A stretch of DNA of 54,888 nt from IMG/VR virus record IMGVR_UViG_3300015371_000047, positions 1 through 54,888 of that record; one strand, given 5' to 3'. Of this stretch, positions 33,785 to 40,255 are shown piece by piece. Below the pieces are notes generated by a model, which did not search any database, was not told the DNA's origin, and saw only the letters and a list, made by a program, of their open reading frames with translations. The position numbers and the translations under genes were made by a program. Every line of letters begins with the position of its first letter. The first letter of the stretch is position 1. The DNA comes from a virus.

Positions 33785-34057
33785 CTATCCGCAACACTCC
33801 GTGGAGACCCAGCCATCGACCTTGTCGGAGTGTCGTATCGGCTCGCCGGCTTCAAACCAGACGCCGCAATCGGCACATCGGCCGGGGTAATCGGCGTGAA
33901 CGACGCCGAACGGAAGTCGCTCGATCCGCGCTTTACGGCCGGGTCGACGTCCAGAACCGGGTGGCCTCCGTTCGGCGTCTTGCAGGCGCTTGTCGAGGCC
34001 GCTGCAGATCGAGCAGTTGCTCACCTCGTGCTTCTCGCAAGGCTCCAGGATGGTCAT
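33785..34057 (-). CDS. 90-aa protein with two Cys/His clusters
   Basis: Begins MTILEPCEKHEVSNCSICS and later has GRCADCGVWFEAGEPIRHS and STECCG. The first cluster and CADC..H..C are possible zinc sites; the middle is Arg-rich. ATG 34057 has GGGGTGACGACC upstream. Unknown role; part of a run of zinc-binding small proteins. Confidence 0.6.
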   Translation of the reverse strand: MTILEPCEKHEVSNCSICSGLDKRLQDAERRPPGSGRRPGRKARIERLPFGVVHADYPGRCADCGVWFEAGEPIRHSDKVDGWVSTECCG

Positions 34058-34062
34058 GGTCG

Positions 34063-34350
34063 TCACCCCGAAACCTCGTCGCGCATGCAACTGTGTTCCG
34101 GTAGCGGGCAGCCCTCGGACTGCTCCTCGAGTTTCCCCATGCCACCGTCGACGAGGACGGTCGAGAATGCGCCGTCGACCAGGACGAAGGCGCCCTCGCT
34201 CCACTGACCGGGTGAGCTGTCCTGGCCGACCGGCGCGGCGATCCGGTCGAGGTCGTAATCAGTGAGGACCGCACCACACCAGGAGCACCGCTGGCGGATG
34301 TAGCGGCCGTCGAGGGTCAGACAGGGACCGGCGACATGGACCTTCGGCAT
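34063..34350 (-). CDS. 95-aa Cys-containing protein
   Basis: MPKVHVAGPCLTLDGRYIR, RCSWCGAVLTDYDLDRIAA, then an acidic-aromatic segment WSEGAFVLVDGAF and CPLPEHSCMRDE. CSWC with a later C..HSC could form a zinc ribbon. ATG 34350 follows the upstream stop closely (TGACATG). Not identified. Confidence 0.6.
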   Translation of the reverse strand: MPKVHVAGPCLTLDGRYIRQRCSWCGAVLTDYDLDRIAAPVGQDSSPGQWSEGAFVLVDGAFSTVLVDGGMGKLEEQSEGCPLPEHSCMRDEVSG

Positions 34351-34351
34351 G

Positions 34352-34864
34352 TCAGACCCCGGTAAGCCAGCCGCGCTGGCGCGCGAGCTCGTCGGTGACC
34401 TCGATGACGTCCGGCCCGCCACGGTCGACCTCGGCCAGGAGGCCCTCGAGGATCCGGTCCGCAAGACGCTCCACCCTGCCGTACACGCCCTTGGGGTCGT
34501 AACTGAGGTCCGCGTCGACTGGGGCGTCCCAGATCCTCCGAGCCTGCTGGGCCGCGATCTCGTGGGCACGCTGCTCGGTCAGGTCGACGAAGATCCGGTC
34601 TCCAACCGCTGGCTTGTGATCGGGAACGCACCGGTCATTTCGCCAGTCGACGTGAGTACCAGGGCTGCCGTCCTTCATGTTGACCACGAAGGGGGTCACG
34701 CCGTCGCGAGAGTTCCAGATCACCTCCTCGAGGTGGCGGTCGTCCGCGCGGTAGGTCATCAAGCAAAAAGCTTCGCCGTGCCGATAGGTCGGCTGGTGCT
34801 GGACGGCTGCGGCGGCGCGCTTGGCCGGATTCCCGCTCTCATTCTTGGGCACGTTTGTGAACAT
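34352..34864 (-). CDS. 170-aa unknown protein, first of zinc-protein operon
   Basis: Begins MFTNVPKNESGNPAKRAAA and contains FCLMTYRADDRHLEEVIWN, DGVTPFVVNMKDGSPG and a helical C-terminus (RVERLADRILEGLLAEVDR). ATG 34864 has a weak ribosome site; GTG four codons later is possible. It heads a leftward operon after an AT-rich gap that may carry its promoter. Confidence 0.6.
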   Translation of the reverse strand: MFTNVPKNESGNPAKRAAAAVQHQPTYRHGEAFCLMTYRADDRHLEEVIWNSRDGVTPFVVNMKDGSPGTHVDWRNDRCVPDHKPAVGDRIFVDLTEQRAHEIAAQQARRIWDAPVDADLSYDPKGVYGRVERLADRILEGLLAEVDRGGPDVIEVTDELARQRGWLTGV

Positions 34865-34930
34865 ACCGGCACATCTTGAATGCGCAAAAGCAATGCACCA
34901 GATACTGAAAAATTGACCTTCTATGACCTC

Positions 34931-34962
34931 TCTTGGACCTATATGGGATCAATAGTCCAAGA
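34931..34962. terminator. 8-bp inverted repeat after 93-aa gene
   Basis: TCTTGGAC and GTCCAAGA pair perfectly around 16 AT-rich bases, 8 bases downstream of the 93-aa gene's stop. Terminator or operator for the next operon's promoter region. Confidence 0.45.
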
Positions 34963-34969
34963 AGTTGCA

Positions 34970-35251
34970 TCAGCAAGTAGTGCACCCGGCACAGAACGGG
35001 CATTCGGATGGCGCCGGCGTACAGCGGTGCAACTGGGGCCACCTATGCGCACCATGAGCTCGATGCTCATAGAGATCTCCTGCGCGCTGACCGGCCGTGT
35101 CGAAGTCCAACCGTGAAACCGGCCAGCCGCAGTCCGGGCAAAGTTGGTCGCCGATCGGCAATCGGCCCGCGGGGTCGACGAGATCGGCTCTCTCGACGGC
35201 TTGGCGAGGCGGGCGGCCGGAAAGTGCGGCCAACATCCCCTCAGACAGCAT
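34970..35251 (-). CDS. 93-aa zinc-ribbon protein divergent from lsr2
   Basis: MLSEGMLAALSGRPPRQAV, QLCPDCGWPVSRLDFDT, then HRCTPAPSECPFCAGC. The pattern CPDC ... CPFC is a four-Cys ribbon. ATG 35251 has GGGAGGA upstream; a longer frame is rejected. Shares the 111-base divergent control region with lsr2. Confidence 0.65.
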   Translation of the reverse strand: MLSEGMLAALSGRPPRQAVERADLVDPAGRLPIGDQLCPDCGWPVSRLDFDTAGQRAGDLYEHRAHGAHRWPQLHRCTPAPSECPFCAGCTTC

Positions 35252-35362
35252 GAATCCTCCCAATGTCTCCCTACGGCCTGTAACTCTATGGTATGCATTA
35301 GCGATACAGTTCATGTGAGGCCATCATGGGCCACTGAGGATCATCGGGATTGGGAGACGTGA
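35252..35362. promoter_or_regulatory. Divergent control region of lsr2
   Basis: AT-richer than flanking genes, containing TATGGTATGCATTAG and GATACAG. A possible plus-strand promoter is TGTAAC with GATACA 18 bases on; ATGCAT lies in the spacer. AT content makes it a natural self-binding site for an Lsr2 protein. Tentative. Confidence 0.4.
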
Positions 35363-35710
35363 ATGGCGCAACGTACTGAGATCAGACTCACCGACGACAT
35401 CACCGGGGTCGACATTCCCCCCGGCAAGGGTGAGACGGTGGAGTTCGGGGTCGACGGACAGACCTACGAGATCGACCTGGGGACCAAGAACGCCGCCGGG
35501 TTGCGGAATGCACTAAAGCCCTACATCGAAGCGGGGCGCCGGCTCAACGGAGCGCGGCAGAACCGGGGGCGGCCGGTAAAGCGGACCCCCGTCGGCGCGG
35601 ACGCCGCGACCGTCAAAGCCTGGGCCAGGTCCAACGGCTTCGAGGTCTCCGACCGCGGCCGCGTCCCCGGGCACATCCGGGAGGCATTCGAGGCGGCGGA
35701 CAAGAAGTAG
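35363..35710 (+). CDS. lsr2: Lsr2-like nucleoid-associated/xenogeneic silencer protein
   Basis: Binds AT-rich DNA, bridges it and silences foreign genes in actinobacteria. The 115-residue protein has the full family architecture: N-terminal beta/alpha dimerisation domain (EIRLTDDITGVDIPP, VEFGVDGQTYEIDLG, NAAGLRNALKPYIEAG), a basic linker, and the C-terminal domain near 78-110 (AATVKAWARSNGFEVSDRGR) with the AT-minor-groove R-G-R hook at Arg98-Arg100. ATG follows GGGAGACGTGA. It could act as a decoy or competitor of host Lsr2 or regulate the phage itself. Sits alone on the plus strand. Confidence 0.95.
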   Translation: MAQRTEIRLTDDITGVDIPPGKGETVEFGVDGQTYEIDLGTKNAAGLRNALKPYIEAGRRLNGARQNRGRPVKRTPVGADAATVKAWARSNGFEVSDRGRVPGHIREAFEAADKK

Positions 35711-35719
35711 TTCCACCGC

Positions 35720-36031
35720 TCACGAAGGATGGGAGATTGCCGCCCGGCAGTTGTCACAGACCGGGCGGCAATCGTCGTCTTCGGGGCCGTAGAACTTGCG
35801 ACAGCTCAGGCATCGCCAGTGGCTGTCGATCCAGGCGAAGACCTCCTCCACACTGAGATCGACCCTCGACCCCTCGGCGGCGAAGAACCCCTCCATCATC
35901 GCCTTGGTGTGACGCCGGTAGAGCTCGCGGTCCAGCTCCTGGTTGACGCGCCGTGCGGTCTCTTCCAGGCGCCGCACTACTGCAAGATCGTCGTCAGTGA
36001 ATTCTGTTTCAGCCCCCGCTGATCTGATCAC
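35720..36031 (-). CDS. 103-aa protein with C-terminal zinc ribbon
   Basis: GTG 36031 overlaps the preceding stop as GTGA. The protein has a helical N-terminus (DDLAVVRRLEETARRVNQE) and ends in CLSCRKFYGPEDDDCRPVC..C, a ribbon-like set of cysteines. Convergent with lsr2, whose apparent terminator lies inside this gene. Function unknown. Confidence 0.6.
   Translation of the reverse strand: MIRSAGAETEFTDDDLAVVRRLEETARRVNQELDRELYRRHTKAMMEGFFAAEGSRVDLSVEEVFAWIDSHWRCLSCRKFYGPEDDDCRPVCDNCRAAISHPS
35735..35773 (+). terminator. lsr2 terminator embedded in convergent gene
   Basis: GATTGCCGCCCGG and CCGGGCGGCAATC form a perfect 13-bp stem with a 13-base loop, 24 bases after the lsr2 stop but inside the 3' coding end of the minus-strand neighbour (over its CRPVC-DNC region). 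Confidence 0.65.
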
Positions 36032-36237
36032 GACAATCCCAGCAGCTTGCGTCGTGCTTCCATCGCGAGCGTGGCCGGCGTGTGATCACCGGTGACCCAG
36101 CCATACGCCGGGTCCTTCGGATAGCCCAACGCTTCAGCCAGGAGTTCCTCAACTTCACGCATTTCTTCCAACATTCCCCGTTCGCGTCTTTTGAGGTTTT
36201 CGATATCAGCTTCCAGTTCGGCAACTGACTTCGCCAT
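36028..36237 (-). CDS. 69-aa coiled-coil protein
   Basis: MAKSVAELEADIENLKRRER then GMLEEMREVEELLAEALGY is a clear coiled coil, followed by WVTGDHTPATLAMEARRKL. ATG 36237 has GGAGGAAAAG directly upstream, so the first ATG is rejected. Likely an oligomerising accessory protein of unknown function. Confidence 0.65.
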   Translation of the reverse strand: MAKSVAELEADIENLKRRERGMLEEMREVEELLAEALGYPKDPAYGWVTGDHTPATLAMEARRKLLGLS

Positions 36238-36267
36238 CTTTTCCTCCATCGCAAGGCAACACCGAAT

Positions 36268-36298
36268 CGGCTGGCCCGGTGAGCGGCCGGGCCAGCCG
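36268..36298 (-). terminator. 12-bp stem terminator
   Basis: CGGCTGGCCCGG and CCGGGCCAGCCG pair perfectly around TGAGCGG, just after the 209-aa zinc-finger gene. Strong intrinsic-type hairpin. Confidence 0.75.
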
Positions 36299-36302
36299 AG
36301 GG

Positions 36303-36932
36303 CTAGGCGACCAACTCCTGAACGTTCTCACCGGCCACGCGACGCGCGGCAAAGACGCCATGCTCGTCGCCGTGATCACGGGCCCAGAGGAACGCATCGG
36401 TGATGTGGGCAAACTCCGGGTGTTTCGCGACAACATGTCCGCTGATCTTCTGCAAGTCGGCCTGCCCGCAGACCGGGCATTGCGAACCGAAGGCCTCCTC
36501 GCTGGTCGCGAAGCCATGGATCTTGCGCAAGTGTGTCCGGAATCCCGTACCCGAGGACCGGGCGTAGGTCAGCGGACACCAAATACATGCATGCATCTCC
36601 CCATTAGATGGGGCTCTCCCCCTGCGCTTACCGGAGAGTTGAGCCGAAGGGGCCGTCGCCGCCTTGACCGAGGGTACCGTGTCGATCCGCCGACGACCGG
36701 CCTTTGCCGCCGCACCGCCTTCGGGGGTGTACGGCTTCGCGATCCTGTCCTTGATCATTTGGCGCGCCTGGGCACGCGTCAGGCCGTCGTCGCATGGATC
36801 GCACAGATCGGCGGTGTACAACTTCAGGTCGACGGCGAGGAGGCATTGCTGCGCGTCGAACACCTTCTCGCCGTCCGGGTCATGAACGAACGGGTTGTCG
36901 CACCACCGGCGTACTTCGATCAGGCTGCCCAT
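36303..36932 (-). CDS. 209-aa multi-zinc-finger protein
   Basis: N-terminus has DNPFVHDPDGEKVFD, a Cys pair near DLCDPC and Ala/Arg-rich linkers. The second half has two Cys/His modules: ACIWCPLTYARSSGTG with FRTHLRKIHGF (C2H2-like), and QCPVCGQADLQKISGH with VVAKHPEFAH. Two C2H2-type zinc fingers suggest DNA binding. ATG overlaps the upstream stop (TGATG). Confidence 0.7.
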   Translation of the reverse strand: MGSLIEVRRWCDNPFVHDPDGEKVFDAQQCLLAVDLKLYTADLCDPCDDGLTRAQARQMIKDRIAKPYTPEGGAAAKAGRRRIDTVPSVKAATAPSAQLSGKRRGRAPSNGEMHACIWCPLTYARSSGTGFRTHLRKIHGFATSEEAFGSQCPVCGQADLQKISGHVVAKHPEFAHITDAFLWARDHGDEHGVFAARRVAGENVQELVA

Positions 36933-37318
36933 CAGCTGACGCTCCGCAGGTGTCGAGGCGCACGTCTGGGAACCTGACGTTCGAGGTGGGCAAGTCGTAC
37001 CATTCCGTTGCCACCCTTGCCGATCCGGCCCGCGCCCTTCTCGCGCAGGTAGTCGTGTTCGACGTACTTGAGTGTGTGCTTGATGTAATCACCATTGGTC
37101 GGGTCGACGAGGTTGTGACACTCGACCGCTTTGCAGCAGCGGCAGAGCTTGATCTCCACGTAGGCCCGTTCCTTACGGCTGTAGTGAGCCGTGTCGCCGC
37201 GCTCGGTCCCCCGGAAGTCATGGCCCAGACGGCGGCATTCCAGATACTCATCCGGCAGCTGATCCGTCCAGAAATGGACCTCGACCGGATCTGCCGCAGC
37301 GGCAGATGGTTTCAGCAT
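36932..37318 (-). CDS. 128-aa Cys-rich protein with basic C-terminus
   Basis: Contains LPDEYLECRRLGHDFRGTE, EIKLCRCCKAVECHNL (C-x-C-C..C) and a Gly/Arg-rich tail (RQVPRRAPRHLRS). The cysteines may bind zinc; the tail may bind DNA. GAGGG precedes ATG 37318. Not identified. Confidence 0.6.
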   Translation of the reverse strand: MLKPSAAAADPVEVHFWTDQLPDEYLECRRLGHDFRGTERGDTAHYSRKERAYVEIKLCRCCKAVECHNLVDPTNGDYIKHTLKYVEHDYLREKGAGRIGKGGNGMVRLAHLERQVPRRAPRHLRSVS

Positions 37319-37324
37319 GAACCC

Positions 37325-37690
37325 TCACTCCTCATCGTTTCGGTTTGCAGCTGTTTGGTGCATACCTGCAGCGACGACGTTCTCCACGGCGTCGACGATC
37401 CTGGTCACGTACTGGCAGGGCCAGCCTGGTGCCATGCAGTCAAGGCAGCCAGCCTCGCCCTCCGAAGCCCCGTCCCCGTATTCGTGGTCAACAGCCTTGG
37501 CGACTGCTTCGACCAAGGCGATGTGATCGATGGTTCGCGTCGTCAACTCGGGCTCGACAACCGCGATCACAGCTGCGGCCTGCCGACGCATGGCGTCCTT
37601 GACTACGACGTGCAACTCCCCCGACCACCCAATGCCCCAGCGCTCGGCATAGAGCGCCTGCGCGGCGCGATCGACGAGCTCGGCGGTCAT
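37325..37690 (-). CDS. 121-aa helical protein with CxxC motif
   Basis: Begins MTAELVDRAAQALYAERWG and continues with a long helical body and GCLDCMAPGWPCQYV. ATG 37690 overlaps the upstream stop (TGATG). Its cysteines resemble a mini zinc ribbon. Unknown. Confidence 0.6.
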   Translation of the reverse strand: MTAELVDRAAQALYAERWGIGWSGELHVVVKDAMRRQAAAVIAVVEPELTTRTIDHIALVEAVAKAVDHEYGDGASEGEAGCLDCMAPGWPCQYVTRIVDAVENVVAAGMHQTAANRNDEE

Positions 37691-38391
37691 CAGCGACCTG
37701 CCGATGTCCAAGCGGCCATGAAGCTGTGTGCCCAGTCCTGGGTGTAAGTGCAGCCGTCTACCGGACACACCCAGCCGTCGGTCGTTGCCACAAGCACCGA
37801 CTCGACGGAATGGTAGGGGTCCTCGTCCGGGCGCGCTGCCTTTGGGCACGTGAAGGGATGCATCAGTCCATCGGCCTGGAAGGCGTTGAGGTGCTGGACC
37901 TGTTCGGCCGTGAACGGCGCGTAGACCTTGTCTATGGTGTCGCCGTCCGACATCGGGGTCTCGGTCCCCTCGGAGGAGTGGTTCGGGACGTCGGGCCACA
38001 TCGAGTCGTCGGCTTCGAACTCCGCCAGCGTCAACGGCATCCGGGCTGCCTGCCAGGCGTCCGGGTCATTCGCGCTGCGCTTGGCGCCGGTCTGACCGTT
38101 CTCGTTCCAGCCGAGTGGGTCCGTCTGCTTGCCAGGGTTCCACATCGCGGCATACGAAACGGCCGCGAAGAAGCAGGGGATGCCTGAGCCGTCGTACCAC
38201 CAAAAGTGCACGCGATCGCGGCCCTCGATTGGGCGCATGACGAGTTTGTTCCCCAGTTCCGCACGCTCCACGTCGACGTGGAAGTTCCCGTATCGCTTGA
38301 CCCGGTAGAGATTCGGCCCGAGGCTGCGTCCTATCAGGGTGCCGCCGGCGCAGATCGGGACGAGCAGGAGCCGAATGCGTTCATCAATCAT
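37690..38391 (-). CDS. 233-aa protein with conserved actinophage C-terminal domain
   Basis: The first 150 residues are not recognised (HFWWYDGSGIPCFFAAVSYA; DPLGWNENGQT). From about 150 it reads KVYAPFTAEQVQHLNAFQ, GLMHPFTCPK and TDGWVCPVDGCTYTQDWAH, a module I recognise in many actinophage small proteins (usually free-standing). Here it is fused to an extra N-terminal domain. ATG 38391 has GAGAGCC upstream; an internal ATG at the module start could give a short form. Confidence 0.65.
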   Translation of the reverse strand: MIDERIRLLLVPICAGGTLIGRSLGPNLYRVKRYGNFHVDVERAELGNKLVMRPIEGRDRVHFWWYDGSGIPCFFAAVSYAAMWNPGKQTDPLGWNENGQTGAKRSANDPDAWQAARMPLTLAEFEADDSMWPDVPNHSSEGTETPMSDGDTIDKVYAPFTAEQVQHLNAFQADGLMHPFTCPKAARPDEDPYHSVESVLVATTDGWVCPVDGCTYTQDWAHSFMAAWTSAGR

Positions 38392-38743
38392 TCGGCTGGC
38401 TCTCCTCGCCTGGTGAACGAAGTGCCTGACGGGCCCTGGGGATGATCTCCGTCAGGGACACCGTCTGGCGCTGCTCGAGGTTCGCTGGGTCATCCAGTGA
38501 GACGAGCCACTCGGCCAACTCGCGGAGGTTCACTGAGTCGGTGGAACTCGACGAGCTCCGGCGGCGCTCCAGGTCGGCGTTATGTAGGTCGACCACGTGC
38601 CTGACTATCAGCCAGCTGTCCAGCATGCCGAGGAGGTGATCGACCGACCTGTCCTCGGATCCTTCTTCCACTGCGTAGATGGTCCGATTGAGCTTCCTGC
38701 CCGTCCTCCAAGGGCGGTCGGCATAGGTCGTTGCCTCAAGCAT
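38384..38743 (-). CDS. 119-aa mostly helical protein
   Basis: MLEATTYADRPWRTGRKLN; then VDHLLGMLDSWLIVRHVVD, a Ser-rich linker RRRSSSSSTDS and a C-terminal helix. Overlaps both neighbours by 8 bases. No known motif. Confidence 0.6.
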   Translation of the reverse strand: MLEATTYADRPWRTGRKLNRTIYAVEEGSEDRSVDHLLGMLDSWLIVRHVVDLHNADLERRRSSSSSTDSVNLRELAEWLVSLDDPANLEQRQTVSLTEIIPRARQALRSPGEESQPND

Positions 38744-38990
38744 CTACTACCTCCAGAGCTTGTCGAACGAGCGAGTGTCCGATGGCCAGGGTCAGGCCGT
38801 CACGCAACTGCTCCCACCTCATCCGCTGATGACAGGCGAGACCGATGTGTTCAGATCCGTGGTACTCGTCGACGTTGACCACATCGGCCGGCTCTTCAGC
38901 GGCGTGCTTCCGGAGCAACTCCAAAAGCACGAGCGTACTGCGCTCTACTTCGATGGTGATCGGTTTGAGCACGAGAGGTTCACCGGACAT
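38736..38990 (-). CDS. 84-aa small protein, unknown
   Basis: Starts MSGEPLVLKPITIEVERST, helix TLVLLELLRKHAAEEPADV and a second segment EQLRDGLTLAIGHSL. Overlaps the DnaA-like gene's end by 11 bases, so is co-translated. No family recognised. Confidence 0.6.
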   Translation of the reverse strand: MSGEPLVLKPITIEVERSTLVLLELLRKHAAEEPADVVNVDEYHGSEHIGLACHQRMRWEQLRDGLTLAIGHSLVRQALEVVDA

Positions 38991-39429
38991 AAGCCACCCC
39001 CTCGTGTGTCTCGTGCAGACTGGCTTGCGCCGTCACTCGATGGGAGATCACCGCGACATGATTGCGCACTCGGGCATACTGGAGCACGAGCTTCTCGATC
39101 TTGCGGACGCCATGCATGACCGTGCTGTGATCGCGGTTGAACAAGATCCCGATCTCGGGGAACGACAGGTCCGTGAGCTCGCGGCAGATAAACATGGCGG
39201 TCTGCCGGGGCCCGCTAATGTGATGCGAGCGATCGGCTGAAGTGAGCTGCTCGGTCGACAGGTGGAAGTAGACGGCCGTCTGACCCATGATCAGTTCACC
39301 GGTGACCCCCAGACCACCGGTGAAGTCGTTACAGAGTGGGCAGAAGCCTTCCCTGACGTGACTCGGCTCGCTGCTCTGCTGGCTGCACGTCGGACAAATG
39401 AACCAGTCAGCGTCCAGCCCCTTGTTCAC
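38980..39429 (-). CDS. Zinc ribbon + DnaA domain IV protein
   Basis: A 149-residue protein. N-terminal WFICPTCSQQSS and GFCPLCNDFTGG give two CxxC knuckles (Cys12, 15, 30, 33). From about 56 to 115 it matches DnaA domain IV: STEQLTSADRSHHISGPRQT, MFICRELTDLSFPEIG and RDHSTVMHGVRKIEKL, including the DnaA signature D-H-S/T-T-V. The AAA+ ATPase domain of DnaA is absent. GTG 39429 overlaps the upstream stop as GTGA with AGGGGGG before it. It could bind DnaA boxes to act at a phage origin or to block host DnaA. Confidence 0.88.
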   Translation of the reverse strand: MNKGLDADWFICPTCSQQSSEPSHVREGFCPLCNDFTGGLGVTGELIMGQTAVYFHLSTEQLTSADRSHHISGPRQTAMFICRELTDLSFPEIGILFNRDHSTVMHGVRKIEKLVLQYARVRNHVAVISHRVTAQASLHETHEGVAYVR

Positions 39430-39608
39430 CGGTCCCCCCTGGGGGGTAGCGGCTTCAGATCCTGGCCGTTCGCTCCCCAGCACCACTCGCAATTCGCGCA
39501 CGAAACCTCAGGCCCCGACCCAATGTCGTAGATGTTGCGCGTGGCAACGATTTCGCAGCTAGGGCAACTACCGGTCTGCTGACTGCGATTCGTAACGCCA
39601 TCGGCCAT
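39426..39608 (-). CDS. 60-aa zinc-ribbon protein leading the DnaA-like operon
   Basis: MADGVTNRSQQTGSCPSC, EIVATRNIYDIGSGPEV and SCANCEWCWGANG; three CxxC-type pairs form a ribbon. ATG 39608 has GGAGGCGGCCCC. It is the first gene after the promoter/structured leader and is coupled to the DnaA-domain gene by GTGA. Confidence 0.7.
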   Translation of the reverse strand: MADGVTNRSQQTGSCPSCEIVATRNIYDIGSGPEVSCANCEWCWGANGQDLKPLPPRGDR

Positions 39609-39626
39609 TGGGGCCGCCTCCCGTTT

Positions 39627-39730
39627 CCCCGTCGTGAAGCAACTGCACCCGCTGGAGCCTTCGCGCCTAAGAAGGCTCCAACGGGCGTTTGGAGAGGAGT
39701 CCCGACGACGGGGGGACATCACCGGGACTC
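39627..39730 (-). ncRNA. Structured 5' leader with loop-to-ribosome-site pairing
   Basis: On the minus strand the transcript would begin with a hairpin GAGTCCCG / CGGGACTC (39723-39730 with 39697-39704). Its loop includes CCCCGTCGT (39705-39713), which is perfectly complementary to ACGACGGGG (39627-39635), right before the ribosome site. A second 10-bp hairpin TGGAGCCTTC / GAAGGCTCCA (39653-39680) lies between. The loop pairing would form a pseudoknot or switch near the start codon. Candidate leader RNA regulator. Confidence 0.5.
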
Positions 39731-39739
39731 CCGGGCCGC

Positions 39740-39768
39740 ACATTACGCAACGTTCGGTTAGGTGACAA
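39740..39768 (-). promoter_or_regulatory. Sigma-70 type promoter for DnaA-like operon
   Basis: On the minus strand TTGTCA (39763-39768) is followed after exactly 17 bases by TAATGT (39740-39745). This is one of the best promoter matches seen in the window. It would start the leader about 39,733, some 125 bases before ATG 39608. Confidence 0.65.
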
Positions 39769-39982
39769 CCCCGTCCGGTAACGTTTTCGCACTGATGCGA
39801 TGGCATGCGATCACGAACTACAAGGGGCTGCTTGTTCAGCTGTACCAACCCACTGAACGTCAACTTTTCGGGGACATTGCCTGACGGCATCCGTGCAGCT
39901 ACACGGTGTACGGCCAGGTTCGCTGATTGATGCGACAGCAGTGACGATGTCAAGGAGTTACTCCTCAAGCTGGCGGATAGAC

Positions 39983-40016
39983 CTCTCGGCGCGGCCCCCG
40001 TGTGCCGCGCCGAGAG
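39983..40016. terminator. 13-bp stem terminator
   Basis: CTCTCGGCGCGGC and GCCGCGCCGAGAG pair perfectly around CCCCGTGT. It lies 240 bases downstream of the XRE gene and upstream of the DnaA-like operon promoter, so it insulates the two. Confidence 0.75.
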
Positions 40017-40059
40017 ACTGTTGCATAACACAACGAGGCAACCAGCAAAAAGTGATCGT

Positions 40060-40226
40060 TTGATACCGGAGAAATCGCTGCCGGGTGTGTAGTTCAGATC
40101 CTAACTATCCGTCTCCACTAAACATCGACAGGTTGGATGATTGCGAATCCGACACATGCCGGAATGGTTTTTAGGCATATTCGCCCGGAAATGGTCGTCA
40201 CTAGACCTGAATTGATACCGAGAAAT
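40060..40226. repeat. Imperfect direct repeat pair
   Basis: TTGATACCGGAGAAAT (40060-40075) and TTGATACCGAGAAAT (40212-40226) differ by one inserted base and are about 150 bases apart. They could be protein-binding sites or traces of an insertion. Confidence 0.45.
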
Positions 40227-40255
40227 GCGCCCAAATCGTGACCCACGGTGAGCGA

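Larger units (their letters stand above)
39769..40255. other. Long non-coding region, mostly unassigned
   Basis: No ORF of convincing quality is seen in about 490 bases. It holds a strong terminator (39983-40016) and a pair of imperfect direct repeats (40060, 40212). The rest is AT-richer than the coding parts; a small RNA or a control region is possible. Confidence 0.5.

Noticed and set aside
34839-35042. Minus-strand 67-codon frame in the AT-rich gap
   Set aside because: It starts in the neighbouring gene's antisense part and ends in the next gene, has no ribosome site, and spans an inverted repeat.
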